10,960 bases of DNA, from the NCBI GenBank assembly GCA_035906055.1, contig JAMIFV010000006.1, positions 1 through 10,960 on the forward strand, read 5' to 3'. The DNA comes from JAMIFV01 sp035906055 (GTDB lineage: Bacteria; Pseudomonadota; Alphaproteobacteria; Rickettsiales; JABCZZ01). The notes under the pieces were generated by a model. That model was not told the DNA's origin. It made no database searches and saw only the letters and a program-made list of their open reading frames with translations. The position numbers and the translations under genes were made by a program. Numbering within the stretch: the first letter of the stretch is position 1; every line of letters begins with the position of its first letter. Positions 1 through 5,878 of this stretch are shown in pieces.

Positions 1-188
1 CCGGCATCCCATCGTAAATAATGCCTTTAATTAACTCACAAAAATACGAAAATGAACCCTCGTTAAATATCTTGCGACGATATTTCGTCACAATGACAAG
101 ATGGTATTCACACTTGTACGCGCAATGACCCTGTTTCCGTAACTGCATCGAAAAACAATACCACAAGAATACAGGGGGACAACTTCAT
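1..188. other. AT-rich stretch with no recognisable gene
   Basis: I see no coding region with a start, ribosome binding site and family resemblance here. The only local structure is a short AT-rich inverted repeat, AAATATC (65-71) with GATATTT (79-85) around a 7-nt spacer. In frame 1 the first bases read through to a stop at 19-21. This could be the tail of a gene entering from the left, but six codons are too few to support that. The stretch lies downstream of the bactofilin gene, so it is either a trailer or the flank of a neighbouring transcription unit. Confidence 0.5.
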
Positions 189-212
189 CCACGGGGCAAG
201 CCCCGTGGTTTT
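189..212 (+). terminator. Candidate intrinsic terminator, rightward
   Basis: A perfect stem of CCACGGGG (189-196) and CCCCGTGG (201-208) with a CAAG loop is followed at once by TTTT (209-212) on the plus strand. That is the form of a rho-independent terminator for transcripts coming from the left edge. On the minus strand the same stem follows the bactofilin stop by about 30 nt but has no T-run, so it would terminate that gene only weakly. The stem is clear; the gene it serves lies outside the window or is not visible. Confidence 0.55.
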
Positions 213-240
213 GCGGGTGATGTATAAATAAAGCGTATCC

Positions 241-717
241 TTATCCAGCGATCAGGCGGATGTTATTGCGAAAAGAGAGCGTTTCACTATCTTCACTCGC
301 TTCGTCCGGGTCTTTCATGTCCACCGGATCAGTGGAAACACGGTCCTGCATGCGTTTGAGTTTGCCGTCAATGAATGCGCCGTCTTCCACGGAGAGAGAC
401 TGGTGCACCACAATGCCTTCGATACGGCATGAAGAATACAGGAATACGGAGCTTGCGCGGATAACACCGTGCACTTCGCCGTAGATATGCACCACATTGG
501 CGGTGATGTCGCCGCGCACCTTGCCGTTGGCGCGGATGATCGCCTGGTCGGCCTTGACGTTGCCGTCAACAGTGCCGTCGATATCAACAATGCCTTCACT
601 GACAATGTTGCCAAGCACGTTCATATCGGAGGAAATAATAGAGGGAATACTTTTTTTTGCCGGAGTGGTGGTGTTGCTGTTTAACGCCGAATTCTCTGCT
701 TTATTTCTCAGAAACAT
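241..717 (-). CDS. Bactofilin family cytoskeletal protein
   Basis: Bactofilins polymerise without nucleotide into membrane-associated filaments that place cell-wall enzymes and other morphogenetic proteins. With the start used here the protein has 158 residues. A low-complexity N-terminal tail (about 1-28, rich in Asn, Thr and Ser) leads into the beta-helical bactofilin core (about 32-122), visible as repeated short strands such as GIVDIDGTVDGNVKA, ANGKVRGDITA and EGIVVHQSLSVEDGAFIDG. An acidic C-terminal tail follows. A longer reading from 777 exists, but ATG 715-717 starts at the natural beginning of the family and has AGGTG just upstream. This start overlaps the end of the upstream M23 gene by 17 bp, which suggests translational coupling. 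Bactofilin next to an M23 peptidase is a recurring pair (BacA/LmdC in stalked alphaproteobacteria, CcmA/Csd1 in Helicobacter), so a role in peptidase positioning is likely. Confidence 0.9.
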   Translation of the reverse strand: MFLRNKAENSALNSNTTTPAKKSIPSIISSDMNVLGNIVSEGIVDIDGTVDGNVKADQAIIRANGKVRGDITANVVHIYGEVHGVIRASSVFLYSSCRIEGIVVHQSLSVEDGAFIDGKLKRMQDRVSTDPVDMKDPDEASEDSETLSFRNNIRLIAG

Positions 718-1921
718 ATTCACCTGCTTGTAGGAATTTTTGGGGATTAACGGGGTGATCATTGATACGCACTTCATAATGCAGATGGGCGCCTGTGCTC
801 CTGCCGGTGCTGCCCTGAGTGCCCACTACATCGCCTTTTTTAACGTTCTGGCCTTCCGTTACCTTGATGCTGCTCATATGCGCATAGCGTGTGACAATGC
901 CGAACGCATGTTCAACATCCACTACATTGCCATAAGCTGCCTTGCGGCCTGCAAATACCACTTTGCCGTCGTTGGTGGTCATTATTGGCGAATTCGCGCT
1001 GCCGGAAAAATCAAGGCCGGGATGAATGGCAAGCCTGCCGTTGAAGGGATCGGCCCTGCGCCCAAATCCGCTGGTGAGCTGATAGCTGCGCATCGGCGTG
1101 CTGAGCGGGAGCTGGTCTACGATGGAGTTGAGCAATACTGCGCGGTCGATGCTGGAGAGTAATTCAGGGTCGATACTGGCGTTGCTTTCGATAAAAGGAC
1201 CACCGCTGTTCTCTTTCTTGGCAACTACGCTGCTGCCTTTTTCGGTCGTATTGCCCTCGCCAAGCACCTTGCCGCCTTTGGAGGATGCATTCTTGTTGGA
1301 CTGGCTGCTCATCTTGGCGGTGGCTTCCGCTTCAAGCTTGTCTGAATTCAGCCCGGTCATGGCGATTATGTCTTCAAACAGGTCTATCTTTTTGCCTGTA
1401 CGTTCGCGGATGGTCAGCAGCATGCGGTCATTTTCGTCGCGCATCTGCTTGATGCGTGATTCAAGATAAGAGACACGCAGCGAAAGTTTGTCAGCTCCCT
1501 GATTGAACATTGTATTGCCCGATGCCACCGGGTCCGTGGTCCATGAATAGGTCTGCGCGGTCACGCTGTCGGAAAGCATTTTGGTCTTGCTCACCAGTTC
1601 CTGGCTGCTGCGGCTGAAGCTGCCGAGGTCACGCTTAAGTAACGCCATTTCTTCACCGATATTGGCGCGTTCAACACGTGCGCGCGCAATGGTACGGTCC
1701 TTCTCTTTAATGGAGCTGCGGGCGTTCATGTAGCTGCCGGTAAGGTAGGAGAGGCCCGAGAAGAAGCCCAGTACGCCGACCAGAAGCAGTATCTGCATGG
1801 TGCCGCTGAGCGGCACATGGTCGAGCTTGTGATTGGAGACTATTATGATGGTGCGTGCACGGAAGAGACGCTTGGTACGCTTGGATAGTTCCTTAAAGAA
1901 ATGCGTCTTCTTTTTATACAT
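701..1921 (-). CDS. Membrane-anchored M23 (LytM-type) peptidoglycan endopeptidase
   Basis: This is a zinc metallopeptidase expected to cut peptidoglycan cross-links in the periplasm. With ATG 1919-1921 it has 406 residues: a basic cytoplasmic N-terminus (about 1-38), one membrane segment (about 41-61), coiled-coil stretches (about 67-115 and 140-175), a Ser/Lys/Gly-rich linker (about 200-245) and a C-terminal M23 domain (about 275-400). The domain has the TSGFGRRADP lead-in (283-292) and all zinc and catalytic positions: H300 and D304 (HPGLD), H348 (YAHMSS), H379 and H381 (HLHYE). It should therefore be active rather than a degenerate LytM regulator. A longer reading begins at TTG 1973-1975, but ATG 1921 has GGGAG six bases upstream and is preferred. 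The gene lies 91 bp after rsmB and overlaps the bactofilin gene. Layout and partner match LmdC-type bactofilin-linked peptidases; that assignment rests on context and architecture. Confidence 0.9.
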   Translation of the reverse strand: MYKKKTHFFKELSKRTKRLFRARTIIIVSNHKLDHVPLSGTMQILLLVGVLGFFSGLSYLTGSYMNARSSIKEKDRTIARARVERANIGEEMALLKRDLGSFSRSSQELVSKTKMLSDSVTAQTYSWTTDPVASGNTMFNQGADKLSLRVSYLESRIKQMRDENDRMLLTIRERTGKKIDLFEDIIAMTGLNSDKLEAEATAKMSSQSNKNASSKGGKVLGEGNTTEKGSSVVAKKENSGGPFIESNASIDPELLSSIDRAVLLNSIVDQLPLSTPMRSYQLTSGFGRRADPFNGRLAIHPGLDFSGSANSPIMTTNDGKVVFAGRKAAYGNVVDVEHAFGIVTRYAHMSSIKVTEGQNVKKGDVVGTQGSTGRSTGAHLHYEVRINDHPVNPQKFLQAGEYVSEK

Positions 1922-2012
1922 TAGTACTCCCGTCCCATTACTATCTGTAATGCCGCTTGCCTTGTCCTTGAACAATAGCCACGAAAGTACTGATAAGATT
2001 TTGTCCTATCAA

Positions 2013-3326
2013 TCACTCCACGCGACGAAGCAATGCAGCGAAGAACCCGTCTGTGCCATCTTTATGCGGCCTTAGATTCACCATGCCATTTTGCACGGCT
2101 GTTCTTGGAATGAGTTTAGAACATATTTCACTATTAGTGACAACCCTGAATTTTTCCGTGTGTGATAAAAATGTTTCAATTTGCTGTTCATTCTCCTGTG
2201 CAAAAATCGAACAGGTTATGTAAAGCAAGCTTCCTCCTTGCTTCACGAGGCGCGATGAATGATGCAAAATTTTTTGCTGAACGGAAATGATTTCATCGAG
2301 ATCGTTTTTTGTCGTGCGCCATTTGAGATCGGGATTGCGTCGCCATGTTCCGCTGCCTGTGCACGGCGCATCAACGATAACAGCATCGGCAGTGTTTTCA
2401 TGACGGCGCAGATACGCATCGTTCTCTGATGCGAGCAGGTGGCGCTGCACATTATCGACCTTTGCACGGCGCAGGCGTTCCGCCATCTGGTCGAGGCGTT
2501 TTTGCGAAATGTCCCACGCAAGAATGCGACCCTTGTTTTTCATCTCCGCTGCGAGTGAAAGCGTCTTGCCACCTGCGCCCGCGCAGAAATCTATCACGCG
2601 CTGGCCCGGCTTCACATCCGCCAGCAGGCTCACGAGCTGTGAGCCTTCATCCTGCATTTCAAAGAAACCTTTTTTAAAATACTGGCTGGTGAATATGGGC
2701 GCGCGCGTCTGCATGCGTATGCCCAAAGGCGACAGCCTGCATGCTTCAACCTTGAAGCCCTCTTCAGTAAGCAGTGCGAGCAATTCATCGCGCGTGATGA
2801 GTAACGTATTCGTACGCAGGTCAACCGGCGCTTCCTCATTAAGTGCGATGATGTCGCCGCTCCAGCCGTCACCCAGCGAGCCTCGCAGAATATCCAGCAT
2901 CCAGTGCGGCACGTTATGCTGCACATCTTCGGGCATGTCCTTGTGCATGAGCTTACCCTTGCGCACGGACTTGGCGAATTCTTCCTCTTCAGGAATAAGG
3001 GGCGATTCTGAAAATCGCTCGCCGTTGAACAACGCCTTTACTTCCCCCACGCTTGCCCCACGATGCAAAATGAGCGCGGTGATAACCAGAAGGCGAGGGG
3101 TGACACGGCCCGCCTGCATGCACCACCATTCAAGCGCGGCAAGATGGCGCACGATAAAATAAAACAACTCGGAAATGCCTGCACGGTCTTTGGAGCCGAT
3201 GAAGCGGTGGTCGCGGAAATAATGGTGCAGCGTTATGTCGGCAGGCGTCCTGCGTTCGCTTTCCCACGCTTCGATGCAGCGCGCCACTAGTTCCACCACC
3301 GTGGCGATGCGTGCCGCTTCAAGCAT
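2013..3326 (-). CDS. rsmB: 16S rRNA (cytosine-967-C5)-methyltransferase RsmB
   Basis: RsmB transfers a methyl group from S-adenosylmethionine to C5 of cytosine 967 in 16S rRNA. The 437 residues compare with 429 in E. coli. Residues about 5-140 form the helical NusB-like RNA-binding domain that distinguishes RsmB from other RsmB/NOP2 enzymes. The Rossmann methyltransferase domain follows, with the SAM-binding motif DFCAGAGGKT (246-255), the motif IV cysteine C322 in DAPCTGSGTWRRNPD (319-333), and the catalytic cysteine C372 in YITCSIF (369-375). The C-terminus is the usual DGFFAALLRR end (426-435). ATG 3324-3326 has GGAG at 3334-3337, seven bases upstream. A palindromic repeat begins directly beyond that site, so the rsmB leader carries a hairpin next to its ribosome binding site. 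The gene probably shares a transcript with the M23 peptidase and bactofilin genes downstream. Confidence 0.95.
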   Translation of the reverse strand: MLEAARIATVVELVARCIEAWESERRTPADITLHHYFRDHRFIGSKDRAGISELFYFIVRHLAALEWWCMQAGRVTPRLLVITALILHRGASVGEVKALFNGERFSESPLIPEEEEFAKSVRKGKLMHKDMPEDVQHNVPHWMLDILRGSLGDGWSGDIIALNEEAPVDLRTNTLLITRDELLALLTEEGFKVEACRLSPLGIRMQTRAPIFTSQYFKKGFFEMQDEGSQLVSLLADVKPGQRVIDFCAGAGGKTLSLAAEMKNKGRILAWDISQKRLDQMAERLRRAKVDNVQRHLLASENDAYLRRHENTADAVIVDAPCTGSGTWRRNPDLKWRTTKNDLDEIISVQQKILHHSSRLVKQGGSLLYITCSIFAQENEQQIETFLSHTEKFRVVTNSEICSKLIPRTAVQNGMVNLRPHKDGTDGFFAALLRRVE

Positions 3327-3333
3327 TTACACA

Positions 3334-3337
3334 CTCC
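3334..3337 (-). promoter_or_regulatory. Ribosome binding site of rsmB, abutting the palindromic repeat
   Basis: On the minus strand GGAG precedes the rsmB ATG by seven bases. Its outer base is also the first base of the left repeat copy, and the 8-bp hairpin arm starts three bases further out. A hairpin this close could affect ribosome access; that is inference. Confidence 0.6.
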
Positions 3338-3362
3338 GTTATCCCGGCGAAGGCCGGGATCT
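3337..3362 (-). repeat. Palindromic repeat, left copy
   Basis: The core is ATCCCGGC (3341-3348), loop GAAG, GCCGGGAT (3353-3360), an 8-bp perfect stem. Together with its flanks (CGTT on one side, CT on the other) it forms 26 bases that match the right copy at 3665-3690, read in reverse complement, at 25 of 26 positions. The copy runs from the rsmB ribosome binding site to the first base of the GIY-YIG stop codon. Similar GC-rich palindromes are common as dispersed intergenic repeats in alphaproteobacteria. Confidence 0.85.
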
Positions 3363-3649
3363 TATACTGTAATCTCTTCATATAGGTCTTTCCACTGTGG
3401 GTTTACTTCTTCGATACGTTTTACTTTCCACTCGCGCTTCCATTCTTTCATACATCTTTCCCTGTGGATGGCATCTTCAATGCGTTCGTGTACTTCGTAA
3501 TATATAAGATGCGTTAGGTTATATCTTTCTGTGAAGCCCTTAACAGCTTTAATTTTATACTCATAAACACGGCGGACGAGATCGGATGTGACGCCAATAT
3601 ATAATGTTCCGTCATGCTTGTTGGTAAGAATGTACACGTAGGATGGCAT
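3362..3649 (-). CDS. Small GIY-YIG nuclease-domain protein
   Basis: The 95-residue protein is a single GIY-YIG endonuclease domain of the stand-alone UvrC-like N-terminal type. Visible features are YVYIL (4-8, in the place of the GIY strand), LYIGVT (16-21, the YIG strand), the DLVRR arginines (23-27), GFTERY (38-43), LIYYE (48-52), the metal-binding glutamate E64 in AIHRERCMKEW (60-70), and the NPQWKDLY end (83-90). At residue 31 Tyr stands where I expect His in the usual EHK motif; the effect is unknown. Small proteins of this family are frequent in alphaproteobacteria, are often multicopy, and have no settled function; DNA repair, restriction or repeat mobility have been considered. I see no ribosome binding site upstream of ATG 3647-3649. 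The gene sits between lipA and rsmB, is AT-richer than both, and is bracketed by inverted palindromic repeats. Confidence 0.88.
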   Translation of the reverse strand: MPSYVYILTNKHDGTLYIGVTSDLVRRVYEYKIKAVKGFTERYNLTHLIYYEVHERIEDAIHRERCMKEWKREWKVKRIEEVNPQWKDLYEEITV

Positions 3650-3664
3650 GGGGCATAATGCGGC

Positions 3665-3690
3665 AGATCCCGGCCTTCGCCGGGATGACG
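3665..3690 (+). repeat. Palindromic repeat, right copy (inverted)
   Basis: The core is ATCCCGGC (3667-3674), loop CTTC, GCCGGGAT (3679-3686), the exact reverse complement of the left core including the loop. With flanks it matches the left copy at 25 of 26 bases. It starts five bases after the lipA stop codon and could act as a stem-loop in the lipA transcript, but no T-run follows on either strand, so it is not a standard terminator. Confidence 0.85.
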
Positions 3691-3695
3691 TTGGT

Positions 3696-4631
3696 TTATA
3701 CTGTTCTTGCTAACTGTTCCGCGCGTGCCGCTTTAAGGCGCTCGAAATCGTCGCCTGCATGATAAGACGAGCGCGTGAGCGGTGAGGCGGCGGCAACAAG
3801 GAAACCTTTGGTCTTTGCCACGCGCGCATAATAGGTGAATTCTTCCGGCTCCACATAACGCATCACGGGCGCATGCTCAGGGGTGGGCCGCAGATATTGC
3901 CCGATAGTGATGAAGTCCACTTCTGCGGAGCGCAGGTCGTCCATCACCTGCAACACTTCGTCCTTCTCTTCACCTAAACCTACCATAAGGCCGGATTTGG
4001 TGAAGATGGAGGGATCTTTCTCTTTTACGGTCTTGAGCAGATGCAGCGAATTAAAGTAACGCGCGCCGGGGCGAATGGTTTTGTACAGCCTCGGTACGGT
4101 TTCAATGTTGTGGTTGAACACGTCGGGCTTCGCCTGCGCGATGACGGGAATGCCATGCTCCTTGCGCAGGAAGTCAGGCGTCAGCACTTCGATAGTGGTG
4201 TTTGGGGAGCGCTGGCGGATTTTTGAAATGCACGCGGCGAAATGCGCAGCGCCGCCGTCCTCAAGGTCGTCACGGTCAACGGAGGTGATGACCACATGCA
4301 CGAGGCCAAGCTTGGCAACAGCTTCAGCAAGGTTATCAGGTTCATGCGGATTAAGCATTCCCGGTACGCCGGTCTTGATATTGCAGAACGCGCAGGCGCG
4401 GGTGCAGGTATCGCCCATGATCATCACGGTGGCGTGCTTCTTGCTCCAGCATTCGCCGATGTTAGGGCAGGCTGCTTCTTCGCACACCGTGTTGAGCTTC
4501 AGTCCGTGAATCACGTCGCGCGTGTCCATATAGCCGCGCGAGGTGGGGGCTTTTACCCTGATCCATTCGGGGCGCTTGGGCTGTGCGGGTTCTGGCTTTT
4601 CGGTGACGGGGGATACTTCCTGATTCATCAT
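3696..4631 (-). CDS. lipA: Lipoyl synthase LipA
   Basis: LipA is a radical-SAM enzyme that inserts two sulfurs at C6 and C8 of an octanoyl group on lipoyl carrier domains, the last step of lipoate synthesis for pyruvate and 2-oxoglutarate dehydrogenases. Counted from the longest reading (4679, 327 residues), the auxiliary cluster cysteines are C66, C71 and C77 (CEEAACPNIGEC), the radical-SAM cysteines are C92, C96 and C99 (CTRACAFC), and the cluster-ligating serine lies in RSSY (303-306). All are intact. I prefer ATG 4629-4631 (311 residues), with a second ATG next to it. The extra 16 residues of the longer form are not LipA-like, no ribosome binding site precedes 4679, a candidate promoter would start transcription close to 4677, and AGG lies just before 4631. 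The gene is divergent from rpoZ and may be first in the leftward run to rsmB and the bactofilin gene. Confidence 0.95.
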   Translation of the reverse strand: MMNQEVSPVTEKPEPAQPKRPEWIRVKAPTSRGYMDTRDVIHGLKLNTVCEEAACPNIGECWSKKHATVMIMGDTCTRACAFCNIKTGVPGMLNPHEPDNLAEAVAKLGLVHVVITSVDRDDLEDGGAAHFAACISKIRQRSPNTTIEVLTPDFLRKEHGIPVIAQAKPDVFNHNIETVPRLYKTIRPGARYFNSLHLLKTVKEKDPSIFTKSGLMVGLGEEKDEVLQVMDDLRSAEVDFITIGQYLRPTPEHAPVMRYVEPEEFTYYARVAKTKGFLVAAASPLTRSSYHAGDDFERLKAARAEQLARTV

Positions 4632-4683
4632 TAGCCTGTGATATAGCCTAAGCCCACGCTTGGCAACAGGCATTATCATGCAA

Positions 4684-4711
4684 AATATGCAGTAAAGTTA
4701 TGTGTTTACAA
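4684..4711 (-). promoter_or_regulatory. Candidate promoter for lipA
   Basis: On the minus strand TTGTAA (4706-4711) and CATATT (4684-4689) are separated by 16 bp, a sigma-70-like pair. Transcription would begin near 4677, leaving a leader of about 45 nt to ATG 4631 and none to ATG 4679. The -10 box is a poor match, so this is tentative. Confidence 0.35.
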
Positions 4712-4738
4712 TGCACAGGCCCGGCCCAATCATAGAGC

Positions 4739-4766
4739 TTGTAATACAAGGTTTAATCTGTATATT
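4739..4766 (+). promoter_or_regulatory. Candidate promoter for rpoZ
   Basis: TTGTAA (4739-4744) and TATATT (4761-4766) lie 16 bp apart, giving a start near 4773 and a leader of about 35 nt before rpoZ. A small palindrome, CTTGT-AAT-ACAAG (4738-4750), overlaps the -35 box and could be an operator. The match is fair and rests on sequence pattern alone. Confidence 0.4.
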
Positions 4767-4808
4767 TCGCAGTCCGTTGATATTCATCTATAAATAAGTG
4801 AGGGCCAG

Positions 4809-5207
4809 ATGGCACGCGTTACCGTTGAAGACTGCATCCTTAACGTTCCCAACCGCTTTGAGCTGGTAGTGGTTGCCGCGCAGCGCGCCAAGCAGATCGC
4901 TTCCGGTACACCGCTGACCCTCGACCGTGATAACGACAAGGACGCCGTGGTGGCGCTGCGTGAGATCGCAGACAAGACGATCGATCTGGAAAAGATCAAG
5001 GAAGATTTCGTGCAGTCTTTCTGCAAACGCCAGATGATTGAACAGGCTAAAGCCGCCCTCAACGCTTCCGACAACGGCGAAGTGCAGCAACTGCTCGCGG
5101 AAGAAGGCGCGCAGGTCGCTGACGACGCAGGCGAACATCTGGGTCTTGCTACCCAGGGCAAGACCGGCCTCTCTTTTGAAAGCGAAAACGTGGAAGTGGA
5201 AGACTAA
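4809..5207 (+). CDS. rpoZ: DNA-directed RNA polymerase omega subunit
   Basis: Omega clamps the C-terminus of the beta-prime subunit and helps assemble RNA polymerase; in many bacteria it also forms part of a ppGpp binding site. The 132-residue protein begins MARVTVEDC and has the conserved family core at about 10-55: NRFELVVVAAQRAKQI (15-30) and RDNDKDAVVALREIA (40-54). The rest is a longer, acidic, helical tail of the kind seen in alphaproteobacterial omegas (E. coli omega has 91 residues). ATG 4809 is preceded by GTGAGGG at a suitable distance. In many alphaproteobacteria rpoZ is followed by a relA/spoT homologue. Here the next gene is instead a small lipoprotein gene 79 bp downstream. Confidence 0.95.
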   Translation: MARVTVEDCILNVPNRFELVVVAAQRAKQIASGTPLTLDRDNDKDAVVALREIADKTIDLEKIKEDFVQSFCKRQMIEQAKAALNASDNGEVQQLLAEEGAQVADDAGEHLGLATQGKTGLSFESENVEVED

Positions 5208-5286
5208 ACGTCCGCCGCTTTTATTGCATCCGGCATGCATTGTGCCGTGCGCTTCCTTTTAATCTCCCTGTATAAGGAACTACCCA

Positions 5287-5664
5287 ATGAAACTGCGTAC
5301 GCCATTCATTGTCGCCGCTGCTTTGGCATTTTCCGCCTGTTCCTCTAAAAGCGTCGCCACCGAGGAGCTGTTCCCCAAGAATCCTTCGCTTGGCATAGTG
5401 GATACTTTCAAGATACCTGAATCCGAACTTCCCGTTCTGGAGAAGCAAGCGCTCTATGGCGATGCCGATTCCGCGCTCAGGATGTTCCAGTACAGCGAAT
5501 ACGTAAAACGCGACAAGAGCGAAAGCCGTTACTGGCTGCTCATGGCTGCGCAGAACGGCAGCAAGCCCGCCATGAAAAAGCTGGGCGATATGATGCAGGC
5601 GGACAATAATAATTATCGCAACTACCTGCGCGCCAACTACTGGCTGAAACGTTCGGGTAGTTAA
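5287..5664 (+). CDS. Small Sel1-like repeat lipoprotein
   Basis: The 125-residue product starts with a lipoprotein signal: a basic n-region (MKLR), a hydrophobic stretch (6-15) and a lipobox-like FSAC with the lipidated cysteine at C18. Phe at the -3 position is less usual than Leu. The mature part (about 50-122) has the spacing and residues of one or two Sel1-like/TPR-type helical hairpins: LEKQALYGDADSALRMF, YWLLMAAQNGSKPAMKKLG and ANYWLKRSG. Such proteins usually mediate protein-protein contacts at the envelope; no enzymatic motif is present and the partner is unknown. ATG 5287 has AAGGA about eight bases upstream. It follows rpoZ on the same strand but, with a 79-bp gap, may have its own promoter. 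Confidence 0.7.
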   Translation: MKLRTPFIVAAALAFSACSSKSVATEELFPKNPSLGIVDTFKIPESELPVLEKQALYGDADSALRMFQYSEYVKRDKSESRYWLLMAAQNGSKPAMKKLGDMMQADNNNYRNYLRANYWLKRSGS

Positions 5665-5674
5665 AAAGCATTAT

Positions 5675-5872
5675 TGTCATACCGTGCAAGCGGTCAGCAG
5701 ACCGCGCGATACGATATCCATGCTGCATCCGCATGTGAGAAACGTGACGCGGCGGCAGACGCGTCGTGTGCTCGGCCTTTCACACGGCAGGTCAGCAGAC
5801 CTGCCACAGCCATACACAGCATATGAGAGATGGATGTTAATCTCGCCAGCTTGCTCGTTTTCGGGAATGACA
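5675..5872. repeat. Cluster of three hairpins in the convergent gap
   Basis: The gap between the convergent lipoprotein and M23 genes holds three stem-loops: GCGGTC-AGCA-GACCGC (5690-5705); a stem of about 10 bp, ACGTGACGCG (5742-5751) with CGCGTCGTGT (5760-5769), containing two G-T pairs; and GGCAGGTC-AGCA-GACCTGCC (5786-5805). The first and third share the 12-base core GGTCAGCAGACC. The whole stretch begins with TGTCAT (5675-5680) and ends with ATGACA (5867-5872). It may be a dispersed palindromic element or a bidirectional 3'-end structure. No T-run follows any stem. Confidence 0.55.
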
Positions 5873-5878
5873 GATTAT

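Larger units (their letters stand above)
3337..3690. mobile_element. Possible palindrome-bounded GIY-YIG cassette
   Basis: Two inverted copies of a 26-bp palindromic repeat enclose a single small nuclease gene with almost no spare sequence: the stop codon touches one copy and the start codon lies 15 bp from the other. The enclosed DNA is clearly AT-richer than lipA and rsmB on either side. The arrangement resembles in outline the REP sequences that flank RAYT transposase genes, but with a GIY-YIG nuclease as the candidate enzyme. I found no clean target-site duplication, so mobility is a hypothesis. Confidence 0.35.

Noticed and set aside
1..21. Tail of a plus-strand gene ending at the stop at 19-21
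   Set aside because: Six codons cannot be told from chance, and the rightward terminator is about 170 bp further on.
740..1162. Plus-strand reading frame of 140 codons antisense to the M23 gene
   Set aside because: It lies wholly opposite the conserved M23 catalytic domain, and its composition looks like the complement of that gene. No family resemblance.
2509..3162. Plus-strand reading frame of 217 codons
   Set aside because: Antisense shadow of rsmB. The Ser/Arg/Pro-rich composition is typical of a complement frame.
3341..3686. The two palindromes as ordinary terminators for lipA and the GIY-YIG gene
   Set aside because: Neither is followed by a T-run on either strand, and their extended 26-base identity in inverted orientation fits a dispersed repeat better.
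5231..5247. CGGCA/TGCCG hairpin after rpoZ as a terminator
   Set aside because: Only five pairs with a 7-nt loop, and the nearest T-run is several bases too far. Likely chance.
5675..5872. CRISPR array
   Set aside because: Only two copies of a 12-base core within different stems, with no regular repeat-spacer pattern and no cas genes nearby.
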